DNA of 31,502 nucleotides, taken from NCBI GenBank assembly GCA_019649035.1, contig BMAT01009605.1:161097-192598 (forward strand), read 5' to 3'. The notes under the pieces were generated by a model, which was not told the DNA's origin, searched no databases, and saw only the letters and a program-made list of their open reading frames with translations. A program made the translations under genes and the position numbers. Of this stretch, positions 1 to 12,700 are shown piece by piece. This stretch comes from Elysia marginata (lineage: Eukaryota > Mollusca > Gastropoda > Plakobranchidae). Numbering within the stretch: position 1 is the stretch's first letter; the number at the start of each line of letters is the position of its first letter.

Positions 1-529
1 TTCACATTCTATCTGGCAGATACTGCTGCTACTACAATGTACTACTATTCTGTCAAATTCTATCCAAATGAGTCGTAAGTCGGATGGCTTAGTTTTGAGC
101 TATAGGCTTTTAAAGTTTAATGGGTGTTCAGAAGTAAAAAATTTTAAATCTTAGATATTGACCCCAAATCCATTTCTTAACAGTTTCCATACCTATGTCA
201 TGTTGAAATAGCATGTTTTAAGTGTTTAAGGTCAATTGGTATGGTTGCTAAGGTCTCAACACCTTCATAATCATCTAAACTCCAAACTTGGTGCTATTTT
301 CTCCATTCTATGAAATTTCACAAGTCCTAACCCTGCCAACTTCAAACAGCTATAACTTTCTAAAGAAGCAGATATAGCTTTTCTGTTTGTTGTATTTGAA
401 AGTAGAGAAAATAAACTTGTCTGTTATACCAATATCTGACTACCTTCCAATTTTGACTTAAGATTCATTTGGACTGGTTGCAAGACATATCACAACTTCT
501 TTTTAGTGTAAGAGCCATATAAAAAATGT
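1..529. other. Sequence downstream of HAUS7; possible 3' UTR
   Basis: I see no further exon or recognisable repeat here. On the minus strand the best poly(A)-signal-like hexamer is ATTAAA (TTTAAT at 116-121 on the plus strand), about 410 bases after the stop. This is a weak guess. Confidence 0.3.
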
Positions 530-781
530 CTAAGATTTAGATTTAGGCATGGTAATTTTTGACAAGACCTTGGTGAACTTTGTGAGCTGAGCATGCACTC
601 TGTGAAAAGCAGGGCCAAGCTGTGAGAGTTGGGGAGGGGGGCGGTGACACCACTGCTCCACGCTGGCCTGGTAGCACTGGGAAAATGCCTGGCACATCTG
701 ACTTAGGTCACGCGCAGCTCGACATAGCACCTGGTTCAGGCCCTGGACTTCAGTAGAACTGGTGCCTTCTTGTACAGTAAC
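530..781 (-). CDS. HAUS7: HAUS7 terminal coding exon 8
   Basis: The exon encodes residues 212-294, beginning VTVQEGTSSTEVQGLNQVL and ending with the basic tail TMPKSKS before a stop at 530-532. The acceptor is ATCGTCCCCAG. The segment AFSQCYQASVEQWCHRPPP aligns with the conserved C-terminal helix and Pro-rich turn of HAUS7. Confidence 0.85.
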   Translation of the reverse strand, partial: VTVQEGTSSTEVQGLNQVLCRAARDLSQMCQAFSQCYQASVEQWCHRPPPQLSQLGPAFHRVHAQLTKFTKVLSKITMPKSKS

Positions 782-3700
782 CTGGGGACGATAAGCCCAG
801 CGACATAGAGAGAGAAAGAGACTAAGGAAGTGGTTTATGGGTGAAATTCTAAATCCAAATTTTAAAAAGCAATAGAGAAATTTTTTTGCCTAGTGCTACA
901 GGTTCAAATAAAGGCTAAAAACCACCAAATTTGTGTTTACATGAGACACACCAAAAAAAAACCAAGTTATCTGAAAATCAACTTCAGCAATATCGACTAC
1001 AGCAGAGTTGACTGTACTTAAAAATCTTCAACCTACCACAACTTCATCATACATAGATCTCACCTCTTCCTTGAGTCGCGTGAGGGTCAGGTTGTGTTTC
1101 TCCAGCTCGACGCTCAGATCCTGAGATTTCATCACCAGATCTTCAAGTTTTGGTACAGGTGGCACCCTGGGTCAGAAATATAGATGAAAAATATTGTAAC
1201 TTCAAAAATTTATGTCTCATTTATTTTTTTTTAGAGGTGATATTGTACGTCATGTATTTCTTTTCAATCCATAAATGGTTGGTTTGTTCAATTAAATTAA
1301 GGATACCTTTTAAAAACTCAGGTCTTTCTGGAATGGAGGTGAACTTGACAAGGATTGTTGGACAAATGTATTTCTCTTGGGTTGATAATTCACAAAACAA
1401 ATTATCGGTACTACAACTGTACAAGGGAATTGAAACCAAAATACTGAAAATGTATGTTTTATGGGGTCACAGTGAAATCATAATCTAGGTCACCTTATAG
1501 GACATAAGTTCAACAAGTACCTTGCGTCCTTGTCCCAACCAGTGCGCGTCCAGTCCCTCTCTACTTCAGCTTTGATATCTCGTGGCAGGAGATCCACCTG
1601 GTCTTCCAGCATGTAGAGAAAACCTTCCTGGCTGACAACGGCATCCATGTAGTTATTCAGCTGGGATGCCATAGGCCTGAACCAAAAAAACACATTAAAA
1701 GAAATAAAAAAATAATAAGAAATACCCAATGGTCTTTGGAAAAAAAAACCCTGAAATAATGCAATAGTAATAAATTGAATTAGAATTTAAAAAAAACTAC
1801 TGCAGAGTCCTCATTGTAGACTGCATTATACCATAAACATTGCAAGTTGCACATTATATGGATAAATTGAGTTTGAAAATTCAATAACATCAGAAATAAT
1901 GGAAACAATGAAGGAATAAAATATTACTCAAATAATGCTTAACATTGTCTCTCTTGACCAGTCCAAATTAGTCTATATGGTGTCAGGAAAAATAAGAAAA
2001 CACATGTTTAAAGTAGATTTCTTTTTTTTTGCTCTATATTTTGAATAAGAAGAACAGTTTTGTTATACTATAGAAAAATGGTAATAATTCCATGCTATTT
2101 GTAACATTTCACAGATCATGGCAATGCATTATTCAAAATATAAACGCCTTTTAATGTTAAATATGTCCTGAGGTAGAAAAACGAATAAAATGTACTGAGC
2201 TATGATCCTTTTATCAAATACAAAGAAAATAGCAATTCTCCAAAAATTTCATTTATGTCCGAGGGTAAATCATTTCAAGATTATGCTAATTGAGGTACCG
2301 TCAAACCTGCCTTGTAGACCAACTGTCCAAGGAAACACCTGTATTGATGACCACTTGCATTTTTTCTCTATTCTTACCAATGCGACCTCGCGCAGCCTGT
2401 TCAAATCCCTTTTAAAAAAAACAACTCTTTAATGAGACCACTCTTGACTGAACAAGAACCATTTAGCTGCCCAGTCCAATGCTCCGACCTGCCTCTCCCT
2501 CCAACTCCTCCACACCTCATTACTTCAAGTTTAAATAATTTTTTTACCAGTAATTTAAACTTACGATTGGTCTGCAGCCATCAGAGAGACAGCCACGGTG
2601 AAACTAATACGGGTGTAGGTGGTGGCAAGGAAAGACCAAAAAAAAAAAAAGAGCACTTTAATATAGCGCTTATCCGCTTAAGTGCTCTGCATGGATTCCC
2701 CGACAGGCCATTCCCAACCAAAGTACCTTCTGAATTCACAGAGGCTCAGCTAGTTAAGCGCATCACTCTAGCACCTTTCACTGCCTATACTCAGGTACTC
2801 GTTTAACACATGAGTGAGGCAAAGAAATATGTGAAAATAGCCTTTCTCAAGGACTAAACGTCGACCTGCCGAAAGCAGGACTCAAAGCCCGGACCTCTTG
2901 ATCCGAAAGCCGAGCGTCTACCGCTAGACCACGATGCCACACTAAAAGCGTGGCTCTCCTCTACCATGCTCTGTTGTTAACCTGTGGTCTATCTCTATAA
3001 GAGGCTTTAGCTTCTAGTTTAGCCATGGTCCCAATATGGAGGGTAGAGCTAGGTAGTGGTGGTTAAGAGACAATCATATACTGGTTGTCAGTTTTATCAA
3101 GTCTGTCAACATAGGCAGCGTTACAGATGTGATAGATTTTGATAACTACAGCTTGGATCAGAAACTTTTAAACTAACGAAAATTTCTGACGGGCTTAGAA
3201 TGCATTCAAAAGCTTGCCGACTACTTGCTTTAATTAATCAATAGGGAACTCAGAATGGAAAGTTTGTTTGCTACATTAAAAGTTTTAAGAAAAAGGAATG
3301 CATTTTCCCAGGTTTACAGACATGCTGCACAACACGACCACAATCGTCATTGATCTTAGATGGTCATCTTGGACAAGTTTGACAGTAATTCAATTTTTCA
3401 GGCGCAGTGAAATCGTCATTGTTAATCTTTTATTTCAGAAGGTATGGCATGGCTGATATTGGCACTTTGTTGAAAAATTCAGGACATACAGTGTTTCAAA
3501 AACTGGTTCTATTAGAATTGTTGTTAAATTTCTTTTAACAGATTCTCAAAACATCTGTGTAAGTTTTTTAGTCTTCCAAGATTTGCTTGTACCAATTAAA
3601 GAGTTGAAAATGGTTAAAACTTACGAGTCTGAGGATTCTTGAGAAAACCTTTTTTCACTAGCACACACAAGCTTCAACAATTTGTTGATAAAGTTTATTT

Positions 3701-6700
3701 GCCTCGACTGAGGCGCTTCACCCTGATTGGAAAAAAGACAAGCAATAGTGTTCACACCTGGAGAGCATCTTGCCCTCTACAGAGTCTCATATGCGCTGGA
3801 TAACAAGGCTAACTGAAATGCGGAGCCAAAAATATGACCATTCCAGTTTTTATCAATTTCTTCAATTGTTTTTCATGTACTTTAATTAGGTGAAAAACTC
3901 AAACATTGAGTCAACTGGTAAATGCTATCTACTCTACACTCATGAAGCTAAAACTTTAACTATGTACTAATATTCTTGAAATATAACGAAGCCTCTACAC
4001 ATGTACATGGACTGGCACACTGAAACTAATTAAGCTGCAGTACGTTACTGATGTTCTTTTTTCAAACAAGGAGGTTATGATCTTATTGGATTCAAATCTT
4101 TGCTAACCTATCAATACTAAAATATATGTGTATTAAAGGGGGGGGGAGGGGGGGAGGGGGTCCTGGAGGCTATTTTCTATATTTGAAACTGTAGCTGATT
4201 TTAATCTACACTAGGTATCAATAATTATTAAAGCAAATGTTATGTAAAGCGCTCTGAGCATCGCCATAGGCAGCGGTAAAGCGCTATATAAAGATCATTT
4301 ATTATTATTTATATGATTTTTCCACTTTTTTTCTTATGGTTGTCATGGCAATGCCACAATGTTGGATTTTCCTCCTTTAAAATTGCTATTTCAAAAGCCT
4401 AATTCCCCTACTTTTCTTTACAAAATGACAAAAAATTTCGTAAATATGTGCCTAAATACAATTTCTAAAACAACATAAAGAGTTTTCTTTGATAAGTTTA
4501 TAAAATTTTTTACAGAGTTTTTTTCTGTGCTATGTAACACCAATGTGTAATGATCCAATTTTTTATAAAATATATTTTTTTTTATATCTAATAACATTCT
4601 TAGAAAAAAAAATTTATTTGTTTACTTCTGATACAAAAAAAAAAATAGACACCACAAAAAATTTCTAAGCATTAATTCAGTTAGTCTTGAAGGAGTGGGG
4701 ATTTTCGGGCAAAAAAGTGTATTTTAGGAAAAACGAATAATTGAAAGTAAAAGGCACATGAAAAGTAAAAATTTACAATATTTTTGGGAAGAAAAGACTC
4801 TAAAACATCCTTGGCTGATACGCTGGTCCTCCCTCCTCAGCCTCCTTTTCCTGTCTTGGTTTTTATCTGGCTGCAGCGCCTATTTTCTTCCTCTCCTTGG
4901 CCTTGAGCTGTTGTTCTTGGGTGCTCTTGTACAGCCTCTTTCTCAGCCTGACCTGCCCAAATCTTTGGCCGTGCTCCCCTTCTTGAAAGCTGAGGGATCG
5001 CTTCATTGTGTCCAGGCCAATAGGCCCACCATTGAACTCTGCTGCGGCAGAAAGCATAGCAAATTCACCTCTCTTCAGAGAGTGGAAATTTTTTTTTGAA
5101 ACACGAGTTTATACAGAATGGTAAGAATCTCGTTTGAGTTTCGAGTCGTTTTGAACTGGGATTGTTTTGAGAAGTTCAATTGAAATTTGAAGCAAATCTT
5201 TCGTAGATAGGCTGAAGATGCTCAAGTAAGCGGTCATAGTCCAGTGGTCTAGAGGTGCTCCCCAATTGCCTTCAGTTTTGAAGAAGCATCATGAGTGTGG
5301 GCTGCGAGTATTTACCTATTTAAATCAAACAAGAATGAAACAATTCATTGTGTGCTATAGACAGAGGCAGAGTGTGTTCTGTGATACATCCCAGGGTCAT
5401 GGCTTCATGTATTTGTAGTCCTATCACTTACTGGGACAAGGGGCTCACATGTTTTCTCAACTTTATCTAAAGGGTTGGTTTCACTGCCCAATGAAACTTG
5501 GTTGGTTTTGTTTTGGAAATTGAAAAATAAATTTCTCTTGTCCTCTTGTGCAGTACCTTGTTCTTTTGGTTCAACAACACGACCGATTTGATAGTTTGCT
5601 ACTTGAGTCTTTAATCCTTCCACATGTTTATCAATTCTGCAATGGTTGATGAGGTGGTTTTTGCCATTGTTCTCATCTATAAATGTAATCTTATCCTCAC
5701 ATCATAAACACCATGCTGTTTCTTCAAGTTCAACATCGATCGTCCTGATACAGTCTCATACCTAGTTTATAACCTATGGGCCCAGTTGATCAAATGTATG
5801 GCCTAATGTTTCATCTGGCCATCTCCACAACTACTTGTTTTTCACAGAAGAGTCAATGACCTCTACAGCACCTTTGTCGTCTTTTTTCAGAAATCATATT
5901 TTCAGAGGCATAAGATTAATATCTGGAAGAATCCACTGAGATGCTATCCACGAAGATCTACGTATAGATTAGATTGAGATTAAGCAAGCATGTAAAAATT
6001 CTAGTTTAGATAGACAAACAGTGCAAGTTTTAGAGGCAGATCTAGATCGATATTAGACCTGATAAAAAAAGTTAAAATGCTGCAAGTCATAATTCACATT
6101 TGAACTTGATCCATGGCTAGATTTTTTTGACTTCTTGCTGCATGAGGGAATGACACACAAAAGTGACGAGGTCTACAGCGGAAACGACAGGAGCAACAAA
6201 AAAATAACAGGGCAACCACTTCTGCTGAGGTAGGCTTTTTGTTTTCCCTCGACAAATGACTCCTGCTGCCATTTCGGTATTTACTTTGTGGAGTAATTTG
6301 AGCTTACCAGACACAACTGAGTGCAGATTTTCTTTAAATGCGAAAAATCAGTGAAACATAAAAAATTCAAGTGCAGATTTTTTTTAGGACGATAAAAACT
6401 GCACATTTACTCATAATTGCGGAAGAATCGAAGCACTGATACATGTCCATCTATCGCAAGTCCTGTGACCACATCGATCACACAACCAACGCCAATGAGA
6501 GATTTATGACCTTGTTAGAGCCATAAGCCATCATAGCTCACAGAGATTTCTATTATGTCATCCTTGTGGACATCAAGGCTGTAGAGTCTGATGTGCTTTC
6601 TGCAAGAGACAACTTTCGAAAAATCTTATCTGAGACCCTTTAATTGTGGCTGTAAAGCCTCTTTGCAACGGTGATAAATGTTTTTTGATGAACGCTTAGG

Positions 6701-9700
6701 ATCTCCATGGCCTCACAAAAATTGTTCAGGCAGTATGGGCCCATGCCTCAAAGAAGAGAAGCCATTACAGTAACCTTATTGGAAACGAAAGGCTACTAGT
6801 GTTTGGGTGACGCAATGTTCCTAGATGAAATACAGTGACTGGACAGAACAGTGTTGCTATCTTGGCAGACAGTCATCATTTTAACTGCCATGCCATAGCA
6901 AGTTGGTTTTTCTAATTTCAGTCCTCGGTGGCTATCTCATTCGTGGCACCTGAAGTCTGTCATCAGTTTGTTGCATTGTGGCAGCTCAAGGATTGTCCAT
7001 TTTGCTTCTAAGAGTTCTCCAACATTTTGTCTCTCAAAGAAGGCTAGTTTCTTTTGACTCTGAGTCACAGGGATCTGAGGTTCTGGAGAGGCAGGGAGTG
7101 GTGAAGAAAGCTGGATGTTTATTCTACCTGTTGGTGTTGATGGACCTGGTTTCGGTGAAGGTATTCTAGCCTGCAAGGATGGGCGTAATTCCACTCCTGA
7201 TGGAGTGGATGGATGTTATTCACCTTGAGTTGGTTGAAGAAGAGGGCTTGGTGGTCGAGAATCAGGCTCAACAGGTAGGTTCTGATGTTGATTTTAGCAG
7301 TGTGAAAACTACATGTATATAAGTAACGTCAATGAAACAAAAAATATGTTATAATCTTATTTCTTGGGAAAATATAACTTTTCATGAAACTGATAACCAG
7401 CCTTGAAACTAAAACTTATTCTTTATGCCCCCTCCACCTGCCCCCGCCCCCAAATCCTCAAAACAACACCAAAAAAAAATGCATGTACATCCAAATGCGA
7501 CACATGAGCACCTTTGCTGTTGCTATATTCATTTGTTGACCTTTATGCATAACTGTGTATGAAACCAGAAGTAATAATGTTATACTTATCTATTTCAAGC
7601 ACAATAGCTTTTCTCATTTAGAGAGGAAAAATAATCAGAAAAAAAATATAAGCATAACCTAATTACATTCCCTTCATATCTTCAGTAGTTATATATAGGC
7701 TATAAAAACGTGGTAAAAAGTATGTAAAAGTCTTGACCAAAGAGCTGCACTCACCCTAGTTCAATTTAATCTCTGCCGCTGATAATCATCCAAGCAAGGG
7801 GAGCAACCTTCACTTAATAATAACTGACTGCTTAAGCCCCTTTTTCTCCTACCAGGTAATAATTTTTTTAAGCATTCATTTTAATTGCCTTTATCGTCTT
7901 GTTTTAAGTTTAACGTCACTGTTATGACTTGAAAAGTCCCATTCGTGCCGTTATATCTGAGTTCTATTGTATATTACAAATGTGAAATCTTTTCTTTGAG
8001 ATCAGGTTTCACTTTGGCGTCACATATATGGGAAATTCTTGTTCTTTAGACATAGTGTAGTCACAATTATATGGTAAAGGTATAAAAAATACTAAAAAGA
8101 CTATTGCTCTCATGAGACAAGATTATTTATTTTGTGGCATTACCTTGATTAGTTCAATATCATCAGGTTTACAAAGACACATCGAGCTAGCCGCTATCAA
8201 TAGTCCTGAAATATTAAAATCATTTTTTTTTAAATTATCTCAATAAAAGTAAAAATCTTTCATGACATCATGTTTTAAGTTCTATAATGTTGCAGGATAA
8301 TCCTGGTATTCTCAATGTCCTCACATAAAGATAATTTTTGCAGAGCAGCATATTTCCAAATCAGAAAAATAAGTACAATCCAAAATTTCTTTGACCGGAA
8401 AGCAACAACAACTCTTTTAGCATCTTCAGTATTATCCAGACTGGATTATTGTAACCCAATGCTTGCAGGGCTTCCAAAAGATCTTATACAAAGGCTTCAA
8501 GTTGTCCAACATAGCGCAGTCAGATTAATATCACAAAGCAACAAGAGAGAGCAGTCACACCAATCCTATGTGGTTTGCGTTGGCTTCCTATTGAGATATG
8601 CCTAATCTGTTAAAATGCCTTAACAGCCAAGCGCCCCTGTATCTGTCTGAATCACTCTATAGATACACCTCAAATAGAGCATTGATATCAGCTGCAGATA
8701 ACAAGAAGCTAGACTGCAAAGTAATTGCAAGTTTTATGGTCAACACTTGTTTTTCTGCTTCGGAACAACTGTCTGGAACTCACTCCCTTTAACCATCAGG
8801 AAAGCTAAATCAATAGAACTGTTTAAGAAACAGTTAAAACACCATCTTTTTCTGCAAGCATACTTCTAGGTATTCATTTTAAACCTGTAACTCCTTTAGA
8901 TTTGTCACCTTAGATAAACTTAAATGTACTTATGTTGACGTGAATATCATTGTATTTATCAGCATTTGTGAACCGCAGAGAGCAAACTGAATTGTTATGG
9001 ATATGCGGTATGTAAATTTAATATAATTATTAGTATTATTATTATTGGCCAGCTGCCATGAAAAGCACATATTTGATTACTTTAAACAGTCATCGATTAC
9101 TATCCAGTACGTACATCACCTCTTCTGCAGCAAGTGGTTGCTCGTGGGCATTAGTGCCTAGTCTAGATTGGTCACTGTGTCCTCAAGTGTGTTACCTATT
9201 ATCTGTTACAGCGATAGGCCCGCTGGTTTCAAAGAAGCCTGAGTTTGGTAGAAAATGTGTGAGAACTGAAGGGGTGAAGAGTGTATCAGAACTGTAGGGG
9301 ATGAAGAGTGTATGAGAACTGTAGGGGATGAAGAGTGTATGAGAACTGTAGCAGGCCAAACGCTGAAGTAGAATATGGAGTTCTAAGCCTACTCGCCCCA
9401 GCTAAGATTTTGAAAATAAAGGGTCCCTCTTTGGTGGACTTCTACCACATAAATTGGGACTAGGTTTTTTATAGGGAAAAGTTTGGTGGGGAGAATATGA
9501 GACCTGTAGCGAGCCAAACGCTGGAGTAGATTAATAGAGACTTAGTCTGTATGTGGTTGCAGGCTGACAAGATGAATCGAATTTTATGACGGATAGTTTA
9601 TTGGCGGCGAGTAGACAAAATGAAAGGATATGACTCTGACGAAACGAGGTCTCTATTTATCTAATCCAAAGAGATTTATGCCCTTCATTTTGTCAGTGTC

Positions 9701-12700
9701 ACATCTCTTCATTTTGTCAGCTCCCAGCCAATAAATTTCCCATGATAAAATTTCCTTCATGTCCTCAACAGCCGCCCCCCCCATTAAAGTAATATCCTTC
9801 ATTTCATCAACAGTACAAGTCTCTATCTTATCCACAGAGATTTATTTCCTTCATTTTGTCCGCCTGCCACCACAGACTAAATCTATATTAATCTACTCCA
9901 GCGTTTGGCCCGCTCATAAACTCTCTACCAAACTTTCCCCCAAAAGTATCTAGCCCCATTTAATTTGGTAGTAATTCCAAAAAGAAGGACCTTTTTCTTT
10001 TCAAAATCTTAGCTGCGACAAGTAGGCTTAGATCTTCATAATCTACTCCATCGCTTGGCCTGCTACAGTTCTCATACACTCTTCATCCCCTACGGATCCC
10101 ATACACTTTCCACCAAACTCAGGCTCCACTGGAACTAACGGGCCAGTCACTGGAACAGGTTACAGAAAGACACATCAGAGAGGCCAGGCTATACTAGGCA
10201 CTTGGAAGCTGCCGCGAGTAGACTTAGATCTTTATACCCACTGCAGTTCTCATGCATTCTGGGAAGCTAAATCAATAGAACTGTTTAAGAAACAGTTAAA
10301 ACACTATCTTTTTCTGCAAGCATATTTCTAGATATACATTTTAAACCTGTAACTCCTTTAGATTTGTCACCTTAGATAAACTTAAATGTACTTATGTTGT
10401 CGTGAATATCATTGTATTTATTAGCATTTGTGAACCGCATCTAGAGCAAACTCAATTGTTATGGATATGCGGTATATAAATTCAATATATTATTATTATT
10501 ATTATTATTATTATTCTCCTCCCACTACAGTTCTTACACACTCTCCATCGAATTTAGGGCCAGCGGGCACCAATCACTGGAACAGATTACAGAGAGACAC
10601 CAGAAGACTAGGCACTGCACATACGGCATAATATCTACGAGCAACCACATGCTAGGCTTAGCCGAGTGAGAGCAAGCCATATGCCATGGCAAAGGTGATG
10701 AATGAAACCCAAGAGGCAATACACTGTGTTTAGTAAATGAAGAGTACTCGATAATAATCGGTGACTGTAAAAACTAATCGAATATGTGCTTTTCACGGTA
10801 GTGGACAAATCCCAGGAATATGCCAATGTTGCAAGTCATTTTTGCATTGCCCTGACCAGAAGCTACAAGTCAGATCATGAGACCTTCAAATTTTTTCATA
10901 ACTTATTGAGAAAAAAAAAATTTTAATATGCTGGTTTTAAATCTCAATCTGGTTATTAAAGAAATAAAAACTATACAAAAGTAAATAAATGGAAAGCATA
11001 ACTTACTCTGTAGTATGGACTCATTTTTCACCACTGTATGATCATGTGTTGGATTTAGCAAACAGGCCAGTCTGGAATCATATCTGACCAGGGAGATATG
11101 TTAGAAAGAAAAAAGGTAATTGAGCTCCACAGACCTTGAATAAAAAAAAATTATTTTTAATTAGGTTAAAGAAATTCTAGTTAACCAAAATTGGGTTAAC
11201 ATGGAATATATTAGATGCTCAAACAACTTAGGTATGGAATTTGGCCTTGCTGAACGAAAGAGACTTTTGCAATTATCAGACTTTGTTAGAAAGAATTCCA
11301 ATATGAAAAAATAATTGTTGCTGATGTCTTGTTTTTTTTTTTTTAGATTGCCCAAAATGCTCTTTAATGTGTAAAACTTTTTAGAGGAAATGAAGTCCAC
11401 CTGTAGACTTATTACATTAACCTTCCCCTAATACATACCAATGCCTGTTAGTGGCAAAATCACTGTATGTAGACTTTGTTTTGAATTTTTTTTCTCAGAA
11501 AAGAGCAATTCTCATTACGTTTCAACTAAAGAAATACCTCGTAAACAGCCACTGTAGAATATAAAAACGTCCTTTTCCTTGAGTAAGTACTAGATCCTCT
11601 ACTGCTTTCTCATCCATGCCTTCAATATAGTCACACTTCAGAAACTGGTATACATAGAAACAAAGTGAAGGATCAGGGTCTTGGTTGGATCGGGTACAGC
11701 ACCAACTATTAATGCACAATATTTCCAAGTTAAAAATTGGGAATTTTAGTCCATTCACTGAAAAAAAAGTCATATGAGACTTGAGTCATCAAGCTTAGTA
11801 AAAAATGATCCATCTACATCTTACTCTCAACTTATTCCTCAGGTTTAAGCTCAAAGTAAGTCAGGCAGAACTAGGCCACTGAGTGCATGGTTCAATTTTG
11901 TGTGTCAGCGATATATGTTTATAAAAATTGGGTGTGGCTCAGTCACATTACACCAGTTGATTTTTGTCACACTGCTAGATGCAGTGGTATTTCTTTCTCA
12001 GATTCCTGTGAATCTAGACTTAATCAAACTTTCTAGAACCTAGAAGCATGTATTGTATGTATACAGTAAAACCTGCCTTTAGAAGATGACCAATGAAGAT
12101 CGATGACAACTGTGGTCTTCTTGTCATCCGTGTTCCAAACTTATTTTTGTTACAAATTATGAACAGGTGATTTCAGATAAGGAATAAAGGCTTGAGATGG
12201 GGGGGGGGGGGGGGGGGTGCAAAAGACTCAGGTTTTGATTGTTGGTCTCAAAGGTCAGTCAGAGAGGAAGGGGAACAAAGAGAAAAAAGGGGGGAGGAGG
12301 TCAACAAGGAAGTAAAAAAAGGCCCTGAGGAAAGAAGAAAATTGAAAAGAGAAGTAGGGAATATTATGTAATTTAGATCTAGAAAAAGGCCAACATCTAA
12401 TTGAAAATGGGTTATCATCCCCTTCATTTCGTCAGTCCTGTCAGCGGGCCTTTATCGTGAATGAGGAGCAGCCGAAGCTGTGCGGTAAGACGACCCTACA
12501 AGCAAGCGGCTACAGATGAGATGATGAGATGTCGGCGGGCCAATGCCAGTATTATCCCGCTTGATCAATCTAGAGATCTAGATCTATATCTAGATCTAGC
12601 TACCGGTACGGCGGTAGAATTTAGGGCTTAATCCTGCGATTGGCCCGCTGGCGTTAAAAATGGGTTATCATCTCCTTCATTTCGTCAGTCCTGTCAGCGG

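Noticed and set aside
2432..2806. Plus-strand 124-residue frame
   Set aside because: It overlaps the SINE body antisense and has no recognisable domain or splice context.
2860..2943. A functional tRNA gene
   Set aside because: The boxes are good, but the sequence continues into a SINE body and the acceptor stem does not close.
4758..5099. Plus-strand frame with a hydrophobic Leu-rich stretch resembling a membrane protein
   Set aside because: It is antisense to the C-terminal module of the Mutator-like transposase, whose minus-strand reading fits a known family.
5225..5300. tRNA-like stretch containing AGTCCAGTGGTCTAGAGGTG
   Set aside because: There is an A-box resemblance only. I found no acceptable B box or cloverleaf.
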